DNA of 64,000 bases from Candidatus Saccharimonadota bacterium (GTDB taxonomy: Bacteria > Patescibacteriota > Saccharimonadia > Saccharimonadales > Saccharimonadaceae), in contig JAFYLZ010000005.1 of the NCBI GenBank assembly GCA_017556795.1, forward strand, positions 1 through 64,000, in the 5' to 3' direction. The notes under the pieces were generated by a model. That model saw only the letters and a program-made list of their open reading frames with translations. It searched no databases and was not told the DNA's origin. Made by a program: the position numbers and the translations under genes. Below are positions 46,345 through 54,572 of the stretch, piece by piece (the stretch's first letter is position 1; each line of letters opens with the position of its first letter).

Positions 46345-47997
46345 CTATTCTTCAGAATATACGGCTACGCCGCTGAACAGGTTTGAGATTCCGCTAATCG
46401 TGAAAGTCTTGTTGGTGGCTGCGCCGCCCATGTTGCCTGGTTGGTCCATGCCGCCCGGCATACCGCTCGCGCCGTCTGGCATTTCTGGTGGTTGCTCGCC
46501 GCCCATCTGGCCCGGCTCGCCGTCTGGCATTTCTGGAGGCGTTTCGCCTGGCTCACCGCCTGGTTGGCCCATGCCGCCCATATTGCCGGTGCTAGCGTAG
46601 CCCATCAATTCGTCGTTTTTGGTAAGAGTATATTCACCATCAACGAGCGCGCTCGAGCTATAGACCAAATTCGTATACGCGCGGTTGGTTTCGTGGACGA
46701 AAATTTCTTGGCCATCGCTATTGGTAAATCTAATTACATCATTAATATCAACGGCTTCGCTGAATGAGAGCGCAAGGAAATTTTGTTTAGATTCGCTGCT
46801 GATGGCGTCGAACATATTGCCGGTAGCGATAATTGTGCCACCATTTATATATGTACCTTTTTCGGAATCGAGGCCGGCGTCGGCGCCCGGTTTGGCGAGG
46901 GCGGTAATTTTGCCACCATCAATCGTGAGGGTGCCGTTACTATCAATAGCGTCACCTTCGTCCGCTTCGAGCGAAACAATTGCTCTCAAACTTTTGACAT
47001 TAATATATAGTGCATTGTGCGCACCAGAAACTGTGGATTTGGTCGTAGTATTAAGGCAGTCGTCCTCGGCATTGATTATATAATCGCCAGTGCCGCCGGT
47101 AAACGAAAGGTTACCTTTAGTCTCGATACCCTCTTTGTTTTTGCTAACTACATTCAAAATACCCGTGCCTTCAAAATACAAATCGATGTCGGAAGAGATG
47201 GCGCCGGCGCCTTTGTAGAAATAATATGGGTCGCCGTCGGCGAGATCTTCGCTATCGGCTGCGACTTTAGCAAAGAGAATATTTTCGATTTCTTCCGCCG
47301 TGTAAACACCGTAATAATTAGAATATTCTTGATACCAAGTGCTGGCATCGCCAGAATATTTGTCGGCATAGTTGGCGAGAGAATCCTTGTCAACAAGGCT
47401 AACTTTTTTGAACTTGCCACCTTCTAGATAATTTTCAGTTCCCTCGGCTGTCTTGATCGTGACTTTGTGCTCGTCGTAAGTAATGTCTTTGTTGTAGACG
47501 TAAAGCGCTGGGATTTTTTTGGAGTCAGTGTCGAGTTTAACGCCGTTCAAAATAATATTAACGTCGCCATTGAGATTGTTGGTGTTGACTGCGATCATGC
47601 CGCCAGTAATTTCGCCGGTAAATTCAAAATCGCCGGACGCGTTAATATTAAATACCTGTGCAGACAGAGCTTTGACTTTGGCGTCGTTGCCGTCCTCAAT
47701 AAAATCATCAAGGTCGTAAGTTTTATACATACCAACACCGTCAAACAAAAATTCAGTTACATAAACTGCTGGCAAAGAATTATTATTATAGTCTAATCTG
47801 AAACTATCGTAATCGTCCGACGTGTAGGTCTTTAGACTACTGGTGTCGCCGAGATTAATGCTAATCTTGTCAGCGTCGTCGCTTCCGCCACGGGCAAAAA
47901 TAATAGTTAAAACTACGGCAACAATAATCGCCGTTAACGCTCCGATTATAGAGCTAATAATAATGATTTTTTTCTTATTATCCACTTTCTCTTCCAT
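46345..47997 (-). CDS. Membrane-anchored Cthe_2159-like carbohydrate-binding protein
   Basis: 550 aa: Lys-rich tail; membrane helix (about 11-33); a beta-helix domain of the Cthe_2159/DUF4353 type (carbohydrate-binding domain-containing, PF14262) with IDLYFEGTGILNVVSKNKEGIETKG and DDCLNTT; and a C-terminal Met/Gly/Pro-rich linker (MGGMGQPGGEPGE...) before a small end domain. The family founder binds acidic polysaccharides. Start 47997 comes from the leaderless promoter. Only non-DUF285 surface gene inside the island. Confidence 0.85.
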   Translation of the reverse strand: MEEKVDNKKKIIIISSIIGALTAIIVAVVLTIIFARGGSDDADKISINLGDTSSLKTYTSDDYDSFRLDYNNNSLPAVYVTEFLFDGVGMYKTYDLDDFIEDGNDAKVKALSAQVFNINASGDFEFTGEITGGMIAVNTNNLNGDVNIILNGVKLDTDSKKIPALYVYNKDITYDEHKVTIKTAEGTENYLEGGKFKKVSLVDKDSLANYADKYSGDASTWYQEYSNYYGVYTAEEIENILFAKVAADSEDLADGDPYYFYKGAGAISSDIDLYFEGTGILNVVSKNKEGIETKGNLSFTGGTGDYIINAEDDCLNTTTKSTVSGAHNALYINVKSLRAIVSLEADEGDAIDSNGTLTIDGGKITALAKPGADAGLDSEKGTYINGGTIIATGNMFDAISSESKQNFLALSFSEAVDINDVIRFTNSDGQEIFVHETNRAYTNLVYSSSALVDGEYTLTKNDELMGYASTGNMGGMGQPGGEPGETPPEMPDGEPGQMGGEQPPEMPDGASGMPGGMDQPGNMGGAATNKTFTISGISNLFSGVAVYSEE

Positions 47998-48013
47998 GTT
48001 TTGATTATAGCAT
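47998..48013 (-). promoter_or_regulatory. Leaderless-type promoter of the Cthe_2159-like gene
   Basis: TATGCTATAAT with TATAAT at 48004-48009, 6 nt, ATG at 47997 (minus strand); excludes the upstream in-frame ATG at 48036. Confidence 0.7.
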
Positions 48014-48026
48014 AAGAAGAATGGGG

Positions 48027-50537
48027 TTAGTTCCAAACTGGCTCGGTGATCGTGTTGGTGTTATGAAGGTTCGTATTGATGAAGTTTGTGTGAGTAACAC
48101 CGGCTTTCGTAGTCCAGCCGGAGATGTCGCCGATGTTCCAGGTAGTATCAGCAGAGTAACCAGCATTTTGGAACATATAATTCATATTGGAGACGAGGCT
48201 AACTGTCCAGTTATCAAGATCGCCAATATCCCAGGTTGTCGCAGCGGAATAGCCGGCACCTGCGAACATATAGGACATGTTAGTCACTTTGACTGTGCTC
48301 CAACCACTAAGATCACCGATGTTCCAGGTAGTGGCGGTGTGACCGGCGTCTTGGAACATGTAAGACATGTTGGTAACAAGTCCAACCGACCATCGATCGA
48401 TATCTCCAATGTCCCAACTTGGGGCAGTGTAGCCGGCACCGTAGAACATATAGGACATGTTCTTCGCTTTAGCAACATTCCAACCCGTACGATTGGCATC
48501 TACATAACCAAGATTACCGATATTCCATGTGGTATCGGCGGAGTGACCGGCGCCATAGAACATGTAGGACATGTCTGTTACCGACCCTACGTTCCATTCG
48601 CCAAGATCGCCTATATCGAAAACATGTTCTGCACTATATCCGGCCCGGTAGAACATATACCCCATATCGGTGACCGAAGAATTGATGGTCCAACCTTGAT
48701 GATTAGCGTCGACGTAGCTCAGTTTGCCAATGTTCCAGGTTTTGGCGGTATATCCGGCGTCGTTAAACATAGCTCTTACATCTTTATTTTTGGATACATC
48801 CCAGCTACCAATGTTGCCAATATCAAAAGTTTCGGCATCGTGTGCAGCGCAGTAGAACATGTGATACATTTTCGTAACGCTACTAGTATCCCAGCCCTTG
48901 TGATTGGCATCAACATAGCCAAGGCTGCCGACATCCCATTCCTTAGCACTGTATCCGGCACGGTCGAAAACGGTCTCCATATTGGTGACTTTACTCGTGT
49001 TTAAGTCGCCAAGGTTTTCAATGATAAACTTATCAGAGTTAAATCCAGCATACGCGAACATACTGTTCATATTAGTCAGTTTTTCGGTATTCCAGCTGCC
49101 AATACGGCCAACGTTCCATTCGCTGGTATTAGCCCCAGAATATTTGAACATGTTCGTCATATTCGTAACCTTGGCGGGTTTCCAGCCGGGATGGCCCACC
49201 GGGTCGTCGCTATCTTCGCCAAGATTTCCGACTCGCCACAAGGAAGAATAGCGGCCGGCTTCTTGGAACATGTTGCCCATAGCGGTAACCTCACCGACAT
49301 CCCATTTACCAATGTCTCCCACATCCCAGACGGGGCTATTCGTGCCAGCCAGATAGAACATTTCAGACATCTTGGTTACTTTACTTGTATCCCAACCGCT
49401 AAGGTCACCAAAGTTGACCTGTATTTTAGGTGATGAGGTTGATTTTTTGCCAACCTGATAGAACATATCGGCCATATTCTTGACCGAACCAGTCTGTAGG
49501 TTATCCAAATTTAAGTTCATAGTCGAATTATTGGCTAGATCAGTCCCGGCGGCATAGAACATCCTCTCCATACTAATTGCTTCACTGGTGTTGAAATTCT
49601 CAATATGGACAATCTCTTGCAGCCTTCCAATATAATAGAACCAGTTACTAACGTTAATCGGCTTAAAATCAACGAATGCTGCGTCGAAGTCTACATAATA
49701 AATGTCGCCTCTGGACACCCACCCAAGAGTACTGGGATCATTGCGCGAACCATCAGCATTACCCGTTGGTACACTCCAGACCGTAGAGATTGTTGTGGTT
49801 CCTTTGTAGTTAGTGTAAGAATCGCCAACTTCATACGTGTTCGAATCGTAAACAAAAGTTAGCGTATTGTTGTTGCCGAGGATTGCTTTAGCGGCGCGTG
49901 GGACAGCGGCCGGAAGAGCGGTATAGGTGACTTCGGTTTCATAATCACCAGCGATTAAGCCGCTGTCAGACCTTACGCCGAAGTAGACATCGGTGGTATC
50001 GCCCACGGTGGAGCCGTCATATTCGTGAATGAGTTGATCGTCGCCGACCAGTGGTACGCCAGCAAACTTGCTGCTGGTGCTTGGACTAGTGGTACTATAA
50101 GTGTTGTCAAAATTATCAAGACCGGCAATTGCGTAGCCCCAGGTGTTCAAAGCCAAGGTGGCTGGAGCATCGTAGGTGCCAGTGGTGGATTCAATTCTGT
50201 TAGACACATTACTCGAATCGCCATCAAGATACAACACTTGATGTGCCGCAGAATCGGTGGCAATGAAGAGCTGATAGCCGCTGGCCGTACCAGTGTCAAC
50301 GGCCACGGTGTGTTTGGCGATCTTCATGCTGTTTGTAAGCGGAGTCAAATTGATTTCGATTGGCGCGTCGACAGAAATGTCGATACTGTTATTCAGTTGT
50401 TCACCGGTAGCTCTGGTATTGCCGATCGTAATCGGGAAAAGCACCAAGGCAACAAAAAGCCCTAGCGCTGCACTGGCGAGCGCAAACAAAATGTTTTGTG
50501 TGGATCTTCTCCCCAAACAAAATTTTTGTTTTGGCAT
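48027..50537 (-). CDS. DUF285/BspA-like surface protein 4
   Basis: 836 aa, the largest of the set, with about fifteen DUF285 repeats. Signal peptide type C (MPKQKFCLGRRS...). N-terminal domain GYQLFIATDSAAHQVLYLDGD. Repeats alternate two lengths because of a GYVDANHKGW-type insert that recurs four times. Ends HTNFINTN...ITEPVWN. Has a long leader (about 80 nt) after TATGCTAAGAT. Repeat DNA contains perfect palindromes such as AACATGT-AAG-ACATGTT. Confidence 0.9.
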   Translation of the reverse strand: MPKQKFCLGRRSTQNILFALASAALGLFVALVLFPITIGNTRATGEQLNNSIDISVDAPIEINLTPLTNSMKIAKHTVAVDTGTASGYQLFIATDSAAHQVLYLDGDSSNVSNRIESTTGTYDAPATLALNTWGYAIAGLDNFDNTYSTTSPSTSSKFAGVPLVGDDQLIHEYDGSTVGDTTDVYFGVRSDSGLIAGDYETEVTYTALPAAVPRAAKAILGNNNTLTFVYDSNTYEVGDSYTNYKGTTTISTVWSVPTGNADGSRNDPSTLGWVSRGDIYYVDFDAAFVDFKPINVSNWFYYIGRLQEIVHIENFNTSEAISMERMFYAAGTDLANNSTMNLNLDNLQTGSVKNMADMFYQVGKKSTSSPKIQVNFGDLSGWDTSKVTKMSEMFYLAGTNSPVWDVGDIGKWDVGEVTAMGNMFQEAGRYSSLWRVGNLGEDSDDPVGHPGWKPAKVTNMTNMFKYSGANTSEWNVGRIGSWNTEKLTNMNSMFAYAGFNSDKFIIENLGDLNTSKVTNMETVFDRAGYSAKEWDVGSLGYVDANHKGWDTSSVTKMYHMFYCAAHDAETFDIGNIGSWDVSKNKDVRAMFNDAGYTAKTWNIGKLSYVDANHQGWTINSSVTDMGYMFYRAGYSAEHVFDIGDLGEWNVGSVTDMSYMFYGAGHSADTTWNIGNLGYVDANRTGWNVAKAKNMSYMFYGAGYTAPSWDIGDIDRWSVGLVTNMSYMFQDAGHTATTWNIGDLSGWSTVKVTNMSYMFAGAGYSAATTWDIGDLDNWTVSLVSNMNYMFQNAGYSADTTWNIGDISGWTTKAGVTHTNFINTNLHNTNTITEPVWN

Positions 50538-50670
50538 TTTGTATGACCTTTTATTTTATTTTTGTTTCACCTCAGTCAATTAAATAACCTACACTCCTGT
50601 TATTATCTTAGCATAAGCGCATCAAAAAGTGAAGAAAAATATCAGAGAAATTCCAGGGGAATTTTAACGA

Positions 50671-51906
50671 CTATTTAACGACGGCAAATTTATTTTTGCC
50701 TTTTTTGATAATAGCAATTTGATCGAGGGTAATTTCGTCTTGAACTTTGATACCGTTAACAGAGATGGCGCCTTGAGCGATAAATTCGCGAGCTTTTTTC
50801 TTAGAATCGGCAAGGCCGGTTGTAGCTAAAGCGTCGACCAAGTTGGTGCCGCGCTCTACGATTGGCAAATATTCGGCAAATTCGGCGATTTCGTCGGCCG
50901 AGAATTCGGCAAAATTGGTGTCGCGGTTAAATAATAATTCGGTTAGATTGATGACGGCAGCGGCTTTTTCTTTACCGTGGACAACCTCAGTAGCGCCTTT
51001 GGCGAGAGCTTTTTGAGCCAAGCGGAGTGCTGGATTTTCGCGATGTTTAGCCAAGATTTCTTCGATTTCTTCACGAGAAAGAATGGTGTAGATTTTGATT
51101 AATGATTCGACGGATTCATCCGGCTGATTGAGCCAGAACTGGTAAAAATCAAACACGGAAGTATAGTTGCCAGAGCCGTTGTCTTTGGCGGCGAGCCAAA
51201 TGGCGTTGCCTTCGGACTTGCCGAACTTGCGGCCGGTTACTGGGTCGATGACGAGCGGCGTAGACCAGACGTCAGCGTCCGCGTCTTCGAGGCGCTTAAT
51301 TAGATGGATACCAGAAGTACAGTTGCCGTATTGGTCGGCGCCGCAAAGCTGCAAAGACACGCCGTGTTCACGATAAAGATGCAAGAAATCGTAGCCCTGA
51401 ATAAGTGTGTAAGAAAATTCAGCATAAGAAATGCCGGAGCCGCCTTCGCCGATACGGTTTTGGACGAATTGACGATCAAGTAGCTGAGTCATCGAAAATG
51501 CCTTGCCGACTTCGCGCAGGAAGTTAAGATAATTCATGTCTTTGAACCAATCATAGTTGTCAAGAATCGTGGCATTGCTTGAACCAGCAATACGCTCGAC
51601 CTGCTCTTTGATGCAGGCTTTGTTGTGCTCGACTTCGTCTAGAGTTTTGAGCTCGCGCTCGCCGTTCTCTTTTGGATCACCAATCTGGCCAGTGGCGCCA
51701 CCCACTAAGAAATATGGCTCATAGCCGTGACGGATAAAGCAGGCGCACATCATCAATGCGGCTAAGTTGCCGATAGTGAGCGAGTCGGCAGACGGATCGG
51801 CACCCCAATAGAATTTCTTGGATGCGCGCGTGTCGAGCTCGGCAGGATTATCGATAGTAGATTGGGCTTTGAAGCCACGATAAATTAATTCTTCAGATAG
51901 GTTCAT
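50671..51906 (-). CDS. tyrS: Tyrosyl-tRNA synthetase
   Basis: Class I synthetase charging tRNA-Tyr. The 411 aa are full length: FYWGADPSADSLTIGNL (HIGH-equivalent; first His replaced by Thr, last by Asn), QLCGADQYGN, the KMSKS-equivalent KFGKSEG, and a C-terminal S4 RNA-binding domain (AREFIAQGAISVNG). Leaderless-type promoter. It is a housekeeping gene embedded between surface-protein genes. Confidence 0.96.
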   Translation of the reverse strand: MNLSEELIYRGFKAQSTIDNPAELDTRASKKFYWGADPSADSLTIGNLAALMMCACFIRHGYEPYFLVGGATGQIGDPKENGERELKTLDEVEHNKACIKEQVERIAGSSNATILDNYDWFKDMNYLNFLREVGKAFSMTQLLDRQFVQNRIGEGGSGISYAEFSYTLIQGYDFLHLYREHGVSLQLCGADQYGNCTSGIHLIKRLEDADADVWSTPLVIDPVTGRKFGKSEGNAIWLAAKDNGSGNYTSVFDFYQFWLNQPDESVESLIKIYTILSREEIEEILAKHRENPALRLAQKALAKGATEVVHGKEKAAAVINLTELLFNRDTNFAEFSADEIAEFAEYLPIVERGTNLVDALATTGLADSKKKAREFIAQGAISVNGIKVQDEITLDQIAIIKKGKNKFAVVK

Positions 51907-51922
51907 GAGTTAATTATAGCAC
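51907..51922 (-). promoter_or_regulatory. Leaderless-type promoter of tyrS
   Basis: TGCTATAAT with TATAAT at 51913-51918, 6 nt, ATG at 51906 (minus strand). Confidence 0.7.
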
Positions 51923-51941
51923 GTTATGGAGCTAGATGCTG

Positions 51942-53801
51942 TCACCATGGAAGTTTAGTTTTATCGACGATATTGGATTGGGATTCGTCGACAAAATTAT
52001 CATGAAAATACCTCGAAACACTACTTACGTTCCAGTCATGAATATCGCCAATATCCCAGGCGGCAGCATTGTAGCCAGCACCATAAAACATATAGGACAT
52101 CCTCGTTACGTTACCAGTATCCCAGCTACTAAGATCACCGACGGACCAAGTGTCAGCGGTGTAGCCAGCACATTCAAACATTCTAAACATATCCGTTACG
52201 TTCCTAGTATCCCATCCTATATGGTCTTCATCTACGTAGCCCAAATTACCAATAGACCAGTTGGAAGCGGCACTATAGCCGGCATAGTAGAACATAGCGT
52301 ACATGCTCGTCACGTTGCAAGTGTCCCAGCCGCTAAGGTCACCAATGGACCAAGTAGAGGCGTTCTCGCCAGCACCAGCAAGCATAGCTATCATACTCGT
52401 CACGCTACCGACGTCCCAGTCACTAAGGTTCAAGACGAACGTGGGCGCGCTGCGACCAGCTGAGCTGAACATATAAGACATATCTTCGACATTGCTAACA
52501 TCCCAGTCACCAATATCACCGATACCCCACGTAGTAGCACTGTAACCGGCACCGGCAAACATCCCGGACATTGTTGTCATATTGCTAGTATTCCAGCCGC
52601 CAAGATCCAAAATAAAGGTAGTTGCCTTGTAGCCGGCAGAGTTAAACATTTCAGCTACGTTCGTTACGTTGCCGGTGTTCCATGTGCTAAGATCCCCGAT
52701 ATCCCACGTAGTGGCACTGAAGCCTGCCCTGAAAAACATATAAGACATGTCAGCCACATTGCTGGTGTTCCAGCTGCTAAGGTTGTCGATAGACCAGATA
52801 GTAGTAGCGTTCTCGCCGGCATAATAAAACATGGTAGACATATCAACTACATTATCAGTATTCAAATTATCGACGTTAGTGACGAACGACAGTTCGGTGA
52901 GCCCAAGGAACCAACATGCCGTATCTGTCGGCTCAAAGTTATAGAATGACTTGTCGAAGTTTGCCGAATATATAGCATTCGACCATATCCATGCCGGGCA
53001 AGAACCGAAGTCCTCCATGACGTCATACCAGGTGTCCGCTGGGATATCATCATAAACCTCAACAATTTCAGTTTCGCCAATATTATCTATATATGTTTCT
53101 CCTGGTGTATAAGCCTTGCGGTTATACAAAAAGTTAAGGTTGCCGTTGTCTCCAAGAACAGCCTTAACTGTTGGCGGTTGGTCTGCCGAGATAGCAGTAT
53201 AAGTGATAACCGTTTCATATTCGCCTAGCTCTAAAGCGCCACTGAGTTTGAAGCCATAGTAAATGTCCGTAACATTATCTGTAACAGCTTCAGTATAATC
53301 ACAAATGATCTTATTCTCTAATGGAATAATGGCGAATTTGGATTCCTCGCTTGGCTCTGTAGCGCTATATATGTCGTCAAAATAACTAATACCGGGAACA
53401 GCAAAGCCCCATTCGTAATCACCTAGAGCTTCCGGCTGTTCATAAGTGCCAATAGCACCATAGATTCCGTTTTCGCTTGATGTATCGCCATTTAAATATA
53501 ATGTTTGATGATCTGCACTGTCTGTAGCAATGGATAGGGTATAACCATTTTCTGAACTAGTGCTTACCGTAATAGTATCTTTGAATATTTTGTAGTAACC
53601 TTCATCTTTAGACAGAAGATTAATTGAAATATCTGACGAAGCGATGACAGAAATGCCATCTTCTGACTCATCGCCTTCGGCGTGGGTGGATTCTGGAACT
53701 ACCGGAAACATAACTAAGTAAGCAAAAAGCATAATAAATAAGGCTGGAAATATAACCAAAATATTATGATAATTGTTCTTGATTTTTATATGAACCATCA
53801 T
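51942..53801 (-). CDS. DUF285/BspA-like surface protein 5
   Basis: 619 aa: type A signal peptide (like the gene at 40698), N-terminal domain close to that of 44293, about nine DUF285 repeats, and the terminus HDNFVDESQ...KTKLPW. TATGCTATAAT ends 8 nt before the first of two adjacent ATGs. The combination of type A signal with a type B-like domain makes it a chimera within the family. Confidence 0.9.
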   Translation of the reverse strand: MMVHIKIKNNYHNILVIFPALFIMLFAYLVMFPVVPESTHAEGDESEDGISVIASSDISINLLSKDEGYYKIFKDTITVSTSSENGYTLSIATDSADHQTLYLNGDTSSENGIYGAIGTYEQPEALGDYEWGFAVPGISYFDDIYSATEPSEESKFAIIPLENKIICDYTEAVTDNVTDIYYGFKLSGALELGEYETVITYTAISADQPPTVKAVLGDNGNLNFLYNRKAYTPGETYIDNIGETEIVEVYDDIPADTWYDVMEDFGSCPAWIWSNAIYSANFDKSFYNFEPTDTACWFLGLTELSFVTNVDNLNTDNVVDMSTMFYYAGENATTIWSIDNLSSWNTSNVADMSYMFFRAGFSATTWDIGDLSTWNTGNVTNVAEMFNSAGYKATTFILDLGGWNTSNMTTMSGMFAGAGYSATTWGIGDIGDWDVSNVEDMSYMFSSAGRSAPTFVLNLSDWDVGSVTSMIAMLAGAGENASTWSIGDLSGWDTCNVTSMYAMFYYAGYSAASNWSIGNLGYVDEDHIGWDTRNVTDMFRMFECAGYTADTWSVGDLSSWDTGNVTRMSYMFYGAGYNAAAWDIGDIHDWNVSSVSRYFHDNFVDESQSNIVDKTKLPW

Positions 53802-53855
53802 CTCATTTAATTATAGCATAAGCCGAATAGAAAAAAGCATAATTTTTTTATACAA

Positions 53856-53879
53856 AAAAGTGCCTCGGTGAGGCACTTT
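53856..53879 (-). terminator. Terminator downstream of the DUF285 remnant
   Basis: AAAGTGCCTC-ACC-GAGGCACTTT on the minus strand followed by TTTG. It ends transcription entering from 54000 and isolates the type A promoter at 53815. Confidence 0.85.
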
Positions 53880-53907
53880 GGCAATCATTGGGATATCGAC
53901 GGGATAA

Positions 53908-54000
53908 TCAAAAACCAGAAAGGGTGAGCTTGGCGCTAGAAAACGAAAACAAAACGTTTAGACTCAAATTTTTTCTCAAACGAAATATTTGTTTTGGCAT
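53908..54000 (-). pseudogene. Remnant of a DUF285-family gene (signal-peptide start only)
   Basis: ATG at 54000 opens 30 codons, MPKQIFRLRKNLSLNVLFSF..., closely parallel to the type C start of the gene at 48027 (MPKQKFCLGRRSTQNILFAL), then stops at 53908. The upstream DNA also matches that gene's leader (AGGTCATAC and AAAATGCC). A TTGACG-type -35 lies near 54085. Best read as the 5' stub of a deleted sixth gene, or a short peptide/sRNA made from it. Confidence 0.65.
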
Positions 54001-54110
54001 TTTCGACACCCTTTGGTTTTGATATTTGTTTTTGAGTTACGTATGACCTAACTCTTTTTCAAAATTAACATAAAAATTTTAGCGCGTCAACAATTTTTAT
54101 GAAAACATTT
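54001..54110. other. Intergenic between the DUF285 remnant and ruvC
   Basis: A/T-rich leader of the remnant, with a GAGTTA/TAACTC hairpin at 54033-54053. No other coding signal. Confidence 0.5.
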
Positions 54111-54572
54111 TTAGAATTTGTGCATCAAAGAATGCGTAATGGCGGCAGCCAAAGCGTCGGCAGCGTCGTCTGGCTTCGGGCGGTTTTCGAGACCGAGATG
54201 AATTTTGACCATCTCCTGAATTTGGCCTTTTTTGGCGGAGCCGTAGCCGGTGAGAGTCTTTTTGATTTCGTTTGGCGTATACTCAAAAACCGGCACTTGT
54301 TTTTTGGCTGCAACCAAAAGCACGATGCCGCGAGCTTCAGCAACCGAAATGCCGGTAGTAATATTTTTGGTGAAAAATAATTTTTCTACTGACACCACGT
54401 CCGGTTTGGCTGAGTCAAAAATTTCCATCAAGCCGTCGTAGAGTTCTGCGAGGCGGCCCGGCACTGGGGTACGAACCGGCGTAGTAATTACGCCGCAGTC
54501 TAATAGTTTGGTGCCGTCGATCAAGCCGAAGCCACAAATACCGATGCCCGGATCGATGCCTAAGATTTTCAT
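54111..54572 (-). CDS. ruvC: Holliday junction resolvase RuvC
   Basis: Endonuclease that cuts Holliday junctions with RuvAB. 153 aa; catalytic Asp in GIDPGIGICGFGLI (D7), Glu in VSVEKLFF, and the two Asp of KPDDAADALA near residue 140. ATGA overlap with radA, so co-translated. Confidence 0.96.
   Translation of the reverse strand: MKILGIDPGIGICGFGLIDGTKLLDCGVITTPVRTPVPGRLAELYDGLMEIFDSAKPDVVSVEKLFFTKNITTGISVAEARGIVLLVAAKKQVPVFEYTPNEIKKTLTGYGSAKKGQIQEMVKIHLGLENRPKPDDAADALAAAITHSLMHKF

Noticed and set aside
48021-49004. 327-codon plus-strand frame opposite a DUF285 gene
   Set aside because: Explained by palindromic repeat DNA; no promoter or ribosome site and no recognisable protein features.
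40698-53801. Possible CRISPR-like regular repeats
   Set aside because: The repeats are coding, unequal in length and diverged, in frame with DUF285 motifs; no spacer structure and no cas genes.
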